Shown here: piece after piece, positions 10,601-25,586 of the stretch
How positions within the stretch are numbered: the stretch's first letter is position 1
Layout: each line of letters opens with the position of its first letter
Assembly: GCF_030247195.1 (NCBI RefSeq)
Contig: NC_080671.1
Span: 212,764,851 to 212,828,850, forward strand
Reading direction: 5' to 3'
Source: Topomyia yanbarensis
Lineage: Eukaryota > Arthropoda > Insecta > Diptera > Culicidae
Length of the DNA stretch: 64,000 nucleotides
Notes under the pieces: model-generated
What the model saw: the letters and a program-made list of their open reading frames with translations, nothing else
The model's database searches: none
Told to the model about the DNA's origin: nothing
Program-made: the position numbers and the translations under genes

Positions 10601-10770
10601 TTTGTGAATCCGACTACGGAACCTCATATCATCTGATATGCAACTGTCCAGCGGTAGCGCAATTGCGATTTCGAGTCTTCAGCCGTCCTTATATAGACGA
10701 AACCATGTTTGGTCGACTGAAACTCAGAGACATACTAAAGTTTCTTATCCAATGTGGTAAAGAGCTTTAG
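7693..10770 (+). CDS. LOA-like polyprotein, rest of endonuclease, reverse transcriptase and RNase H
   Basis: About 1,025 residues without internal stops. The part begins inside the endonuclease domain (SDHKYIF near residue 30). Reverse transcriptase motifs follow: FRPISLSSF, GVFLDIEGAFDNV (motif A Asp, ~390), CPQGGVLSPLLWN, and GFADDYQI as the YxDD box (~478). The RNase H domain shows the usual acidic and His residues in CYTDGS (~748), QAEIFA, FCSDSQAA and WVPGHCGITGNEWADELA. A Cys/His cluster (CDLCESDYGTSYHLICNC) lies near the C-terminus. The frame is continuous with 1109-1684 apart from the nested insertion, so the original protein was about 1,215 residues. The only damage I can see is that insertion, so this was a young copy when hit. 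Confidence 0.85.
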   Translation, partial: EEVLDITLCSDRILHELGNWQVPNETEPSLSDHKYIFFDHFDVTFNVVTYRNPKSTNWDLFLENLGTKFHGYFPTINQLDDIDDVVDTTNSFILASYEEACPLRTVKSTRGTPWWRADLERMKKVMRRAWNRRQRDDSRAFRSARSAYKKCLRSAERAGWQSLCTNVSSLNEASRLNKILSKSNDFQMNSLKTRDGVYVTDEKDVLNCLFDTHFPGCIDPELNNVHRSHSGDSDSWALARTLVSTESIKWAVDSFAPYKSPGKDGILPVLLQKRFDILKHVLKKILLFSLATGYIPKAWREITVRFIPKGGRSSYEEAKSFRPISLSSFLLKALERIIDHHIRNVSLVEYPLHKMQHAYQCGKSTITLLHDVVYNIEKAFSLKQSSLGVFLDIEGAFDNVSFQSILEATRGHGIPACISGWINAMLSNRILCSSLRQAEIRKLSICGCPQGGVLSPLLWNLVADGLLKKLNELGFPTYGFADDYQILITGFCIGTIFDLMQQALSAVEQWCRQVKLSVNPSKTSMVLFTKKRITTGVRPLQFFDSELLCADQVKYVGVILDSKLNWSAHIEFRVKKACMAFGQCRRTFGKTWGLKPKYIYWIYTTIVRPILSYGCLVWWQRGEVVTVQSKLNHLQRMALMALTGAFTTTPTAALEALLNIKPLHIHLKQEALSCAYRLQVTGLWNSNHVDLATSHTRLWSQMVTWGEDIIAPSDITLTCSFPYRTFHVKIPSREEWLSGFMERQQQTQVVCYTDGSLMEGRAGAGVYCREMRLEQSHSLGRYCTVFQAEIFAIMCGVQSALQLSLSGRVINFCSDSQAAIKALSSDKSRSKLVIACRTQIEELSIVNTIYLVWVPGHCGITGNEWADELARAGSAIDFVGPEPALPISTSWMREKIRSWASSEHRNYWRNLQACRQTKAFLEQPCPVVSKNLLHFSKLHCGMLTRALTGHCKLNYHMATIQRAESFSCDLCESDYGTSYHLICNCPAVAQLRFRVFSRPYIDETMFGRLKLRDILKFLIQCGKEL

Positions 10771-10987
10771 GCTTATTCGCAGGCAAGTTGAACTACTTGT
10801 GAGTTTAACTTACCTGTTGTTTATTTTTGTTTTGTGTTGTTATTTTTCCCACCCTTCCAATTCTACTTCCCCACACCTCCTTGTCCTTTCCTTCCGCTCA
10901 GGAAATGATGAAAACACACGGCAAGGCACAAATCCCCGACTATGTCCGGGGAACGTGCCATTTGAGCCAATATATTCTGATTCCTGA

Positions 10988-11210
10988 TAACCATTTTTCA
11001 TTTATACGTTTGCTCGCAAAAGATCTCTAACGTGTAACAATTTGATTTTGATTTCTCTTGTGCATTTTTCATATTTCTCCGTGTATGCATAAAAAACGCT
11101 GCGAAAAAAATTTCGTGTCAATTTCGTAAACGCCCAGTGAGCAAATTTTCTGGCAGAGACCGCTCTGCTAGATTTCTGTAAGTCTTGGTTTTTTCGTGCG
11201 AAATAATGGT
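10988..11210 (+). repeat. Right copy of the ~224-bp target-site duplication
   Basis: Near-identical copy of 524-747. It joins directly to CCGATGTATTATT, the same continuation as the uninterrupted copy at 16268, so the pre-insertion site can be read without gaps. Confidence 0.75.
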
Positions 11211-11243
11211 CCGATGTATTATTTCAAGAGATTATGATGTATT

Positions 11244-11470
11244 ATTTCAAGAGATTATAACTACTAGAGGGAGCAAAGCGCTACTGTCTCCATGTATTCA
11301 CGAACTGAAACATGAGGTCTCGCTCTAGCATATTGTATCCCATTACTTTGACATATGGGTACCCGGGGTAATATGTGCCAAACTAATGGGCCTAGCATAT
11401 GTAAGAGCGAGATAATAAATTTTCAGTGTTAACAGCGACATGCGACCTCTAGTAGTTATAATCTCTTTTA
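11244..11470. mobile_element. Short inverted-repeat element (MITE-like)
   Basis: The 22-bp ends AAGAGATTATAACTACTAGAGG (left, from about 11249) and their reverse complement (to about 11467) enclose ~220 bp. The interior is itself partly palindromic (GCTCTAGCATAT against ATATGTAAGAGC). Flanks read TATTATTTC on both sides, compatible with an 8-9 bp target duplication of hAT type. A 23-bp direct repeat (GATGTATTATTTCAAGAGATTAT twice) lies at the left edge. The left half of the same element is present at 16278-16363, where it is cut off by a (TA)n tract. Confidence 0.6.
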
Positions 11471-11949
11471 TTATTTCCAGGGGTAGGCTGTGGTTGTCAA
11501 ATCGCATATATTTTGCGCGTACCCAACATCTCGTCTCGGTCCAGCTCTTTGGACCCCGTTTTTGGTTACTTCACCCCAAAAAGAGAATATAGGGTAAGCG
11601 GTTTCGCATATCTCGTATACTAGTCGTTGACATAGTTGTAAAAGGTATTATTTATTGCTGTTTAACCGTGATAATCAGGTCCGGTCCAGCTGATGTTGGG
11701 TGCGGAAATATCTGCTACAGCGGCCCCCTGATTATTTCGCGACGATAGCTCACGGAATTTTGACAGTTGGCAATAAACTAGAAAAAAAATAAAGAGATTT
11801 GTTTAGATTTTGAAATTTTTAAATATTGGTGTTCGATTTGAGATTGTTGAATACATATAGGAATACAAACAGTAAATGATTTTAAACCAAGATTGTACTG
11901 ATGATTATAATCATTTATTAATTCACCTTTTGCAGAAGTGGAACATACT
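11471..11949. other. Non-coding interval
   Basis: No ORF or recognisable gene. A weak inverted pair, ACCCAACATC (~11521) and GATGTTGGGT (~11693), with GGTCCAGCT in both arms, may mark another decayed short inverted-repeat element of ~185 bp. Confidence 0.4.
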
Positions 11950-12065
11950 ATTGATGCTCAGAACATGTTCAGGAGAGTTTCAGTTTTGGATTTGTAATTT
12001 TGACAGTTCTATAATATAAAACTGAAAATTTTAAAACTAGAACTTTCTGTCCCCAGCAGCAGTTT
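11950..12065 (+). repeat. Left arm of an inverted repeat flanking I-like copy 2
   Basis: The blocks CATGTTCAGGAG-GTTT and CCCCAGCAG occur here in the same order as in the reverse complement of 20365-20445. The two arms look like the ends of an older inverted-repeat DNA element into which the I-like copy 2 inserted. The sequence between the shared blocks is diverged. Confidence 0.45.
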
Positions 12066-12327
12066 TAGCGGGTGTTCTATTCAGTTTAAAATTCATGTCT
12101 CGCCATGCCTTCACCGTGACTGCATTCAAATTTATTTTTCCCCAGTCTATCGGTTCTAAGTGTCTCTGCTGAAAACTTTGCATGTATTTAAAACACAGTT
12201 CTAAATGTGTTTTAAAATCAGCAACAAATAGAACGGTGTCGTATAACAGTTTTAAATTTTGAAACAAAACTGTTCTAAATAATTCCTGAACCCACGGTCC
12301 CAGAAAACAGATACGCTATTCTATGGC

Positions 12328-12756
12328 CGAAAGAGTCTGACTCTGACGAAGCGTCCGAAGGTACATAATTTGTTTTACCCGGCAATTCCAGAAAAAGAAA
12401 ACAGTCTTCTTTTCCCAAACTGCCAAGAAAGGGCCTTAAAATTTCTCCACCAATAGATAAACTACGCCCAAAACCGAAAAATTCCGATTCAAAACCGAAG
12501 TCAATTCCGCCCGGTTTTGGGAATGTACAATCCAAACAGAACACCACTACTGGAAATAATAAAATTTCGACTTCCTCTGAGCCTCAGCCGGGGGTAGGAT
12601 TATTGAAATTTTCTGAAATTGTTGATTGGATTTTTAAAGCATTCAATATTTCGGAACCACTAAAGAGAATACTTTCAGCTTTCCTCCCAACAATTAGAAC
12701 ATTTTTAGAGCAGCTGATTGCTCAATGGCCCATCCTTGCAGCAATTATATCTTTCG

Positions 12757-12764
<8 letters not shown>
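12328..12764 (+). pseudogene. ORF1 C-terminal remnant of I-like copy 2
   Basis: Corresponds to the last ~145 residues of the ORF1 at 5673-6998, after the zinc knuckles, which are lost to 5' truncation. An in-frame TAA at 12366-12368 replaces a Ser codon. The end of the frame keeps the overlap arrangement: ATGGATAA (12757-12764) holds both the ORF2 start and the ORF1 stop. Confidence 0.75.
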
Positions 12765-13750
<986 letters not shown>

Positions 13751-14350
13751 GCGATAGACATATCTTTGCCCTCAATATTCGTTTGGACTGGTACAGCCTC
13801 AATGCCACCAATCATGGGGATGGTAATTCTATAGAAAGAATAGCACTTTTTAATTCCTAGAAGCACTCCCCCATACGGGGTGTCTCGGTCTAGGCGAATA
13901 ATGTTGAAATCATTTAAGTTGAAATTAATGTTTGAGGTAAGCCATGTTTCACATAGAGCAAAAGCATCGCATTTTAAATTATGCAGTAAAATTTTTAAGG
14001 AATCAATTTTTGGTATGATACTTCTGCAATTCCACTGTAAAACAGTGATGGAGTCATTCACCTTAGGAGTTGAATTATCCATCGAAAGATATAATTGCTG
14101 CAAGGATGGGCCATTGAGCAATCAGCTGCTCTAAAAATGTTCTATTTGTTGGGAGGAAAGCTGAAAGTATTCTCTTTAGTGGTTCAGAAATATTGAATGC
14201 TTTAAAAATCCAATCAACAATTTCAGAAAATTTCAATAATCCTACCCCCGGCTGAGGCTCAGAGGAAGTCGAAATTTTATTATTTCCAGTAGTGGTGTTC
14301 TGGGACGGGGGGGGGGGTAGGTAAATGCTACGTTATTTACGAGGGGGTGG

Positions 14351-14850
14351 NNNNNNNNNNNNNNNNNNNNNNNNNNNNNNNNNNNNNNNNNNNNNNNNNN
14401 NNNNNNNNNNNNNNNNNNNNNNNNNNNNNNNNNNNNNNNNNNNNNNNNNNNNNNNNNNNNNNNNNNNNNNNNNNNNNNNNNNNNNNNNNNNNNNNNNNNN
14501 NNNNNNNNNNNNNNNNNNNNNNNNNNNNNNNNNNNNNNNNNNNNNNNNNNNNNNNNNNNNNNNNNNNNNNNNNNNNNNNNNNNNNNNNNNNNNNNNNNNN
14601 NNNNNNNNNNNNNNNNNNNNNNNNNNNNNNNNNNNNNNNNNNNNNNNNNNNNNNNNNNNNNNNNNNNNNNNNNNNNNNNNNNNNNNNNNNNNNNNNNNNN
14701 NNNNNNNNNNNNNNNNNNNNNNNNNNNNNNNNNNNNNNNNNNNNNNNNNNNNNNNNNNNNNNNNNNNNNNNNNNNNNNNNNNNNNNNNNNNNNNNNNNNN
14801 NNNNNNNNNNNNNNNNNNNNNNNNNNNNNNNNNNNNNNNNNNNNNNNNNN
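14351..14850. other. Assembly gap of 500 N with matching contig ends
   Basis: Exactly 500 N. The ~38 bases before the gap (14311-14350) and after it (14851-14890) both read GGGGGGTAGGTAAATGCTACG-TTATTTACGAG-GGGTGG. The two contig ends therefore probably overlap, and the real gap length may be zero or negative. Frames spanning the N are meaningless. Confidence 0.95.
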
Positions 14851-14975
14851 TGGGGGGTAGGTAAATGCTACGTTATTTACGAGTGGGTGGTTAGAATTTT
14901 GTGACCAAATGCTACGGGGGAGGGAGGGGTCGAAAATCGCTGAAAAAAAGCTACGTCATTTGTGTACGGCCCCAT
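14851..14975 (+). repeat. Dispersed G-rich repeat (GCTACGTCATTT family), copy 1
   Basis: G-rich sequence with TTTGTGACCAAATGCTACGG and CGCTGAAAAAAAGCTACGTCATTTGTG. It resembles 26020-26145 and, in part, the inverse 22325-22400. The blocks behave like ends of a common short interspersed DNA element of insects. No ORF. Confidence 0.6.
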
Positions 14976-15521
14976 AGTATACCACATAGAAATTTGATTC
15001 ATAGCAAATTTTGCATCACTTATCTGTCTCTCTAGTTTTTTCTGCTGTAAATTTTATTCATTGGACATTTTCGTCTTTGAATGCATAGACATCACAGCAG
15101 TATAAAAGGGACGGAATTTCTGCATTTTACCAATTTGAACCCAAACTAAAGTTTGTTACAAAAAAACAATTTTATTGCGTGTAATAATAATGTGGACCAA
15201 AGTCTTTTACCACAGAGACGTGCGATACCTCCCACATTCGGAAATGGCTGCTTCAACAAAACGCCTGCCTCACGACTACCTCACGGCTACCAGGCCCGAT
15301 TCAGTGACGTTTCCACTTGGATGTCAAATTCCAAAATGACAAGTAAAATTCGCCCGCTCCGAAAGTGCGCGCGGTTATTACTTATTTTCTCCGCCATTGG
15401 GTAGTTGCATTTCATTTTTAAAGTATTTTTTTTTCATACATAGGTAAGCACTCAATTTGTATCTATAAGAACCGATTTCTTCACCCTCGATTAACGCTTA
15501 AGGCAGGTTTAAACGTACTGG
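14976..15521. other. Non-coding interval
   Basis: I see no gene, repeat boundary or RNA structure here. An 83-codon frame at 15153 has no recognisable feature. Confidence 0.5.
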
Positions 15522-20012
<4,491 letters not shown>

Positions 20013-20364
20013 TTATCCCCACAACGTTTCTAGTTTTTTGCCCTTGCTACCCACAAACAATTTAGATTTCCTCGCAGTTAGTTAAGTTAGATAAAACGAT
20101 ACAAATAAAGAAAAAAAAATAAACAAAGATTACAGAAAAACTATCAATAGGTTTACAATGAAATTCAAGAAAATAGAGTATAAATAAAAATATTCAAAAT
20201 GATGATTATCCTCAGTGTTAGCATTAGAAAGTGAATTTTTATTGTAACGTGATAGTCTTAAGAACTTTTGTAACACGATATGTAAAAAAACCCCGGCGTA
20301 AAAAAGCTTTTGCAAATGCCGTGTCAAATAAACGTTTCATGAAAAAAAAATAATAAAACAAAAC

Positions 20365-20445
20365 GCTCTGCTGGGGATGTGAATGTTTCAGTTCCAGTTC
20401 TACTTTGAAACTCCTATATAACATAAAACGCTCCTGAACATGCCC
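20365..20445 (-). repeat. Right arm of the inverted repeat flanking I-like copy 2
   Basis: Partner of 11950-12065: CTGCTGGGGA and AAACGCTCCTGAACATGC match that arm in reverse complement. It follows directly after the A-rich tail of I-like copy 2. Confidence 0.45.
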
Positions 20446-20920
20446 TCATATTCGTCTATTTTATGCGTAAGAAGAAAGTGTCGTTCCCGGGGGAGATGCC
20501 ATTAACAACTGTTCAACGAATAGAAAACTTGATTTATATTTGCAAACGATTCGTAAATTACAATTGTAGAAGTAATAGCAATCCTGGTGATTCAAAAATG
20601 CAAACAAAATTTTGTGGAACCATGGGATTAACTGGATACCACTGGTCGAAATAAACCAATTATAGTATACAGGGCTACATTGGTAAATATCAAATGGCCG
20701 CACTATTCTTGTACGGCCTTGAAACTGGTTGTAAACATCGCCAAACGTTCATTGGTCATTTGAGAAACCGATTGGCGACACTCTCAAGATATCAGCAGGA
20801 AACCGATTGAAAGTCATGCTATTCATGTTCAAGAATAACAGCATTTACACAGAGTTTAAATAGTCTTGATTATATTAAAGTAACAGTCTCAAGCATATTA
20901 TGGTGTGTTGGCAACGATTG
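20446..20920. other. Non-coding interval
   Basis: I see no gene. Short frames are not supported by any motif. CCGATTGG boxes near 20770-20806 are direct short repeats of unknown meaning. Confidence 0.45.
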
Positions 20921-20925
20921 TATGT

Positions 20926-21143
20926 CGTTTCCCGGAATACCATTTCCCGGAAAACCATTTCCCGGAATGCCATTTCCCGGAAAACCATTTCCCGGAATGT
21001 ACTATTTCGCGGAATATCATTTCTCGGAATGTGCCATTTCCCGGAATATCGTTTCCCGGAATGTACCATTTCCCGGAATACTATTTTCCGGAATGTACCA
21101 TTTCCCGGAATACCATTTCCCGGAACGTACATTTTCTCGGCAA
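20926..21143 (+). repeat. Minisatellite of 15/17-bp CCATTTCCCGGAATG units
   Basis: About 13 units of 15 bp (sometimes 17 bp). Ten contain TTCCCGGAA exactly, and two more fit TTCNNNGAA. All three forward frames stay open across the array as Phe-Pro-Gly or Ser-Arg-Asn repeats, which is a by-product of the unit and not a protein. A second array of the same family lies in inverse orientation at 26906-27085. Both start next to the motif TTGGCAACG-TTGTA-GTC or its close variant. Confidence 0.85.
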
Positions 21144-22324
21144 TTTGTTATACCATTGCAATCTGAAGTACTTTAAGAACATTTGCATGTAGAACTATGT
21201 TGCTACTCAAATATTTGTTTGGTTCCCTTCACAACTTGTCTTTGCTCGCTGATCATGTTAATGAATTTGAAAAACTAATTCTCACGCATATGTAATTTTA
21301 TTTGAAATCATCATCAATCAATCGAAGGTCCAGAAAATAGCTTATGCTAAAAAGAAGGCGATATCAAAGAAGGTCGTAATTTAATTTAAAATTAATGGCA
21401 TTTCAATAATATGCTACGAAAATTTTAAAGAAGGCAAATCGATTTCATTGTAGTTATTGTATTTGAATCAATGAAGTTCTAAAATTATTTCCATTGATTT
21501 ATTATTGTTCCAAAGAAGGCTAATTCACATAGAAATTTTTAATACGAAGTGAAATTTAAAATAACTGAAGGCGTTTTCAATGCACTGTTACTGTAAACAA
21601 ATATTAGTGAGAATAAAAATCAATGAAAGTCCAAGAGTATTTTCAGAGAAACTTCATATAGATTAAAATAACATTCTACACAAAATTCCAAAGAAAAATG
21701 CATATTTATAAGAAGGCAGCATCTCAGACAAATACATTCACAATCTATAAAATTTCAAAGGTTCCAGGAATATTTATGACTAAATTTTAGGAAATGTTTT
21801 TATTTTTTCATTACCTTTTACCTAATCTTCGTGAAAATCAATCAACGTATTCAGGGCATTTTTAGAGTACTGTGATTGGTTATCATAAAAATGTTGCCAA
21901 CGGTGTGGAAAACACAGCCTTTTTAATTTCAAGGATGGCCGCATTTCGAGGCGTTCTAAATTGATCGTTACAAATTTACAACTATTTCCTGTAATGTTTG
22001 ACCTAGTGTCAAAAACTAAAGTTTTTTTCGATTCCTTAGAACGATAGCAAATGACTTACGTAGGATTTTTTAGCTATTTTAATTTTACGCGAAACGCTGA
22101 AAATATCATTAAAATCAGCACTTCATCATTTATAGAATATCTACCCGTCTTTCAATTTCATTGCTTTCGTTTCTCTTAGTCTTAAATTTGCTGAAAATGG
22201 CCAAGAAAAACGATACAGACATCATTTATTAACTAAAATCCTTCGTACGTCGCTGGAGAAAATAATTTAGAATAAGCTGTGACTATTTCAAAACTCGTGG
22301 TTTGAAGTGGATTTGAAAAAAGGA
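21144..22324. other. Non-coding AT-rich interval
   Basis: No gene. GAAGGC trinucleotide contexts recur (21350-21720) without clear periodicity. Part of 22000-22110 matches the reverse complement of about 40930-41040 (AAACTTTAGTTT and AAAAATCCTACGTA blocks), indicating an old dispersed repeat. Confidence 0.5.
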
Positions 22325-22400
22325 CAATCCATAAATGACGTAGCATTATATGGGGGAGGGAGCAGTTTTGTATTTTGTGATGATGTGTGACGACAGGGGG
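22325..22400 (-). repeat. Dispersed G-rich repeat (GCTACGTCATTT family), copy 2
   Basis: AATCCATAAATGACGTAGCAT followed by a G-rich stretch and TTTTGTGATGATG. This is the reverse orientation of the blocks at 14851-14975 and 26020-26145. Confidence 0.5.
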
Positions 22401-22638
22401 GTAGGGGGCAGGCTTTCTTACTGCTCTCGATATTAGCTCATTTTCTCTCTGCTAGCAGTTCAACGCAGTAGAGCTGTTTACAAGCTCCCACCGAAAGCGA
22501 GCGAAAACGCTCTCTAGAATTATTTTTTTGAGTTTGCACCAATCTCTCTACCATGCAGGGGGGATGTGAAAGTATTAATTCTCGCCCAATTCGAGAGGGA
22601 GGGTTCCGCATCAGATGCTCAGTTACAAAAAAGAGCAT

Positions 22639-22674
22639 GTTTGAAAAATGCTAATTTGTTAGCATTTTTCAAAC
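22639..22674. other. Perfect 16-bp hairpin
   Basis: GTTTGAAAAATGCTAA, a four-base loop, then its exact reverse complement. It could be a pre-miRNA-like stem, but the arms are shorter than a usual precursor and I see no conserved extension. More likely it is a decayed inverted-repeat element. The rest of 22401-23095 shows no gene. Confidence 0.5.
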
Positions 22675-23097
22675 AGCTAATGAAAACAACGTAATGGCGA
22701 TATTTTATATGAAATGAGTACTTCATTTCGGCTTTGCAGATGTACAAAGTAAGCCATCCTAAAGTTGTTCAGTAATTTCATTTGACGACTTGAACTGTAA
22801 AATAATATTTTACGGAGATCAGCAAATTATTTAAAAAATTGCGAAAGAGTATTAATTTCTAATTGAATTTATCAATACTTTTGTTTTTTTCGGTGGATTA
22901 TCCACCATCTAATGAAATACTGACTTATTTTTCGGCAAAAAATTAAACATCATCAAGCCTCGTCAAAAACTTATAAAACAAGTACAGCAAACAATCTGCA
23001 AAATCGGAGAAAAATGCACGGCCCGAAAGCACATTGGAAATAATTCTTAGTTTTTCGTAAATCCATGACTTTTCAACAGAACATAGTGAAAGCAGTA

Positions 23098-24041
23098 GGG
23101 GGGACCGGGGCTAGTTGGCGGTGTTTTCAGTTTTTATTTTTTACCGCTTTGATTTTGGTAGCTCTTGCAAAATAAAACACGTTGCGTGAAAGGGTAAACT
23201 GTTGGCAACATCTCTAATTTTATTAGAATGTTTGATAGGTTGTCTTCATTTCTAGAGATAAAATTATGTGACGCGGAAAAGCCGCCAATTTATCCCAGCC
23301 TCGGGGTAAGTTGGCGGTATGCATGGGGTAGGTTGGCGGACTGCCAGAAAATAAGGAATCCAATGGAAATACAATTACATAAGTGGTCCATATGAAATGT
23401 GCCGATTGTCTTTTCAATAAAACTGTGCAGTATTCGACACTATTCATTGTATTTCAGTCTCAATACCCCGTCATTTTGACTTCGACGTGTACTCCATATT
23501 CAAAAGCAAATTTTCGAAATTCTTCAGGCGATTAGCTGAAATAATTGTCCCCTGCATTGACGAGAGACACAAGAAAAATTTTCTCTTACTTTGGAGTGAA
23601 TTCCAGAAATAAAAATATATGTTGACTATTTTTGCACTTTAAATAGTACCGCCAACTTGCCCCGTGTGCGTTACCGCCAACTTACCCCAACCGTATATTT
23701 TATAAAAAAGGATTAAAAAAATTACTTTTGGGTATGAATAGGTATAATATCTATACGGATGCTGAAAGCACTTTTCACACACTGTCGAAAAATATAAACG
23801 CTTGGGGAATAGATTGAAAATCACCTTAAATAACACAAAATGTTTAAAATTAAGAAAATTTACAAAATATCGCCCACAGATTCTACAAAACAAAATGTTT
23901 CGCAACAAAAACACATTGGATAATGCGTTTCACATTACTTGAGGTACACAACGACAGACAGCGCTTTATGCGTAATAGAAACGGAGAAAAGGGGGTTCCG
24001 CCAACGCACCCCAACCGCCAGCTAGCCCCGGGCTCCCCTAC
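23098..24041. mobile_element. Inverted-repeat DNA element with TTGGCGG motifs (MITE-like, ~0.94 kb)
   Basis: The left end, GGGGGGACCGGGGCTAGTTGGCGG, and the right end, CCGCCAGCTAGCCCCGGGCTCCCC, are imperfect reverse complements. Both ends are flanked by TA, as for mariner-type insertion. Inside, the box GGGGTAAGTTGGCGGT recurs near 23302 and 23327 on the plus strand, and near 23650, 23675 and 24000 in reverse complement. Each half therefore carries several copies of the terminal motif facing the other half. No transposase is encoded. Confidence 0.7.
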
Positions 24042-24604
24042 TAGTGAGATTTTCCTGGTCGTCATTATGTTTGAAGTGTATTTTTTTCTTGACTAGGGCA
24101 ATTTTATACATGACGATTTAGGATAATGGATTTGACTCGTAAGTATAATAATTAGAAGTGTAGATTCAACCGCGAAAAATAGCAAATAATTCGGCTTTTC
24201 CAAGAGGAAAGTTTTTGATAACATTCATTGGTAGGCTTGTTTTGTTTTTATATTTTTGATGGTTTTTACGAACAAGCAATTTTTTTGATAATGAGAATGT
24301 TTTTTGTTCAAAAATTCTGGATTAAAATTCGTGATCAGGTTCATGAAATATAAGATTCTTTTCGTTCGTTTTTTAATTTTCTGTACAACTAGTAAAAAGC
24401 TGATGAATTTACTTTCACTAGCAATTCGTCAAATTCAATGATTAAATTACTGAAAAAGTCAGCTGAAAACTTGCTGAGTATTTTTGACGTTAGGATAAGA
24501 TGGGAATTGTGCGGAGTGTTTGGTAACAGAAACAGGTTTACTAAAGAGATTACCGAACGGCTTGCTGTTCAAAACCTAAGTAAAATTTTCCGGTGTTCAA
24601 TAAT
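24042..24604. other. Non-coding interval
   Basis: AT-rich sequence without a recognisable gene, RNA or repeat boundary. Confidence 0.45.
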
Positions 24605-24899
24605 TCTAACTATAAGCACAGATAACAGACGTTTAGGCTCGATTTGAATGGTGTGTAAATACCCGGTTCTGAAATTTCGAATAAATCAGACGTCTGAAAC
24701 ACGTTTGGCAAACGTTTGCAGATGGCGCAGTGGTCAATACAATGCAGTTAGAGTGCAGCTGTCAAACACGTGTAGCAAACAGTTGCGCAGATGGCAACAG
24801 TGAAACACGAAATTTTCAACGTTTATCAATTTGAAAGTTTACACAGGTTTTTGAAGAAATTTTGTTCTAGCCTAAACGTCTGTTATCTGTGCTATAAGT
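24605..24899. mobile_element. Short inverted-repeat element (MITE-like, ~290 bp)
   Basis: AGCACAGATAACAGACGTTTAGGCT at the left (about 24611-24635) is matched by its reverse complement at about 24870-24894. Flanking ATA on both sides may be the target duplication. No coding sequence inside; CAGATGGC boxes occur in the interior. Confidence 0.7.
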
Positions 24900-25234
24900 A
24901 TGTAATCTATGCACGTTCGGTGGAGCAAATTAATAGACATTTAAGCACTAATACTAGGACACTTTTCATTAAACTTATCTTTGAGAATAATTTGAAGACA
25001 ACGTTGATTTATTTTTGCAAATATTGAATTAAGGCGGAAAATGGTGGAATACTGGTGTTTAAATGCAACGAAAACTTAATTCGAGTGCCCTAATTTTTAC
25101 TCTACCATTTGATGCAATCAGATGAAGAAAGATGGCAGACGCTGCCAAAGGCTTAAAATGAGTAGGGTTATAATATAATTAGGATGAAAATAGTCTTAAT
25201 GTCCTTTATCAGTCTAATAGGCATATTTAAGGGT

Positions 25235-25460
25235 TTACATCACTGTAAAATTTTTAAAAAGTCGAATTTTTATTAATTAGTCTAAAATGTGCTTTAGAAT
25301 GTTAAAAATTATATCCAAAAAATGTTCAAATTTTCGATTCTTCTGCAACTTTTATGTAAACCCTGAGGGTACTGAAAACTTTACCCGCGTTTTTCTCGAA
25401 CCCCACTTTTTTGAGTTGGCCGGAAATGCAACTCGAACAAATGGTTTTTGATCGTTTAAC
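25235..25460 (+). repeat. Dispersed repeat shared with 40565-40805
   Basis: TTAGTCTAAAATGTGCTTTAG and CGCGTTTTTCTCGAA-CC plus GGCCGGAAATG-AACTCGA occur in the same order and spacing in both places. The copies are diverged. Function and class are unknown. The preceding 24900-25234 holds no gene. Confidence 0.6.
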
Positions 25461-25465
25461 CCCTT

Positions 25466-25586
25466 AACCTTCCGGAAGTCGCACTAGTGAACTGAGTTCA
25501 CGCTGCTCTGAAAATCTAGCGAAATCGTCTTAGTGCATCAGCGGCTGCTCGTTCAGTGGGTCATTTACGCGACTTTCGGAGGGTTT
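25466..25586. mobile_element. Short inverted-repeat element (~120 bp)
   Basis: AACCTTCCGGAAGTCGC at the left and GCGACTTTCGGAGGGTT at the right are imperfect reverse complements. TTAA precedes the left end and TTTA follows the right end, so a TTAA-type target is possible but not proven. Confidence 0.55.

Larger units (their letters stand above)
748..10987 (+). mobile_element. LOA-clade-like non-LTR retrotransposon, interrupted by a nested element
   Basis: The element consists of 748-1686 plus 7693-10987, about 4.2 kb once the nested element is removed. It has one long ORF (endonuclease, reverse transcriptase, RNase H) and no recognisable ORF1; the ~360 bases before the ORF hold only a short, unconvincing frame. 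Single-ORF LOA elements with this domain order are known from Aedes (Lian type); that assignment is from memory of the family. The 3' end has no clear poly(A) tail: it ends near CCTGATAA, directly against the repeated target sequence. R1-type affiliation is the main alternative. Confidence 0.75.

Noticed and set aside
14325..14904. Frames across the N gap
   Set aside because: Their bodies are made of undetermined bases.
20926..21143. CRISPR-like array
   Set aside because: Units are 15-17 bp without distinct spacers, and the context is an insect genome full of retrotransposons.
20900..21176. Collagen-like or Ser-Arg-Asn repeat proteins in three frames
   Set aside because: The 15/17-bp minisatellite unit lacks stops in all forward frames. 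No start context or flanking domain supports a gene.
22639..22674. microRNA precursor
   Set aside because: A perfect 16-bp stem with a 4-base loop is too short and too perfect for a typical precursor; kept only as a hairpin.
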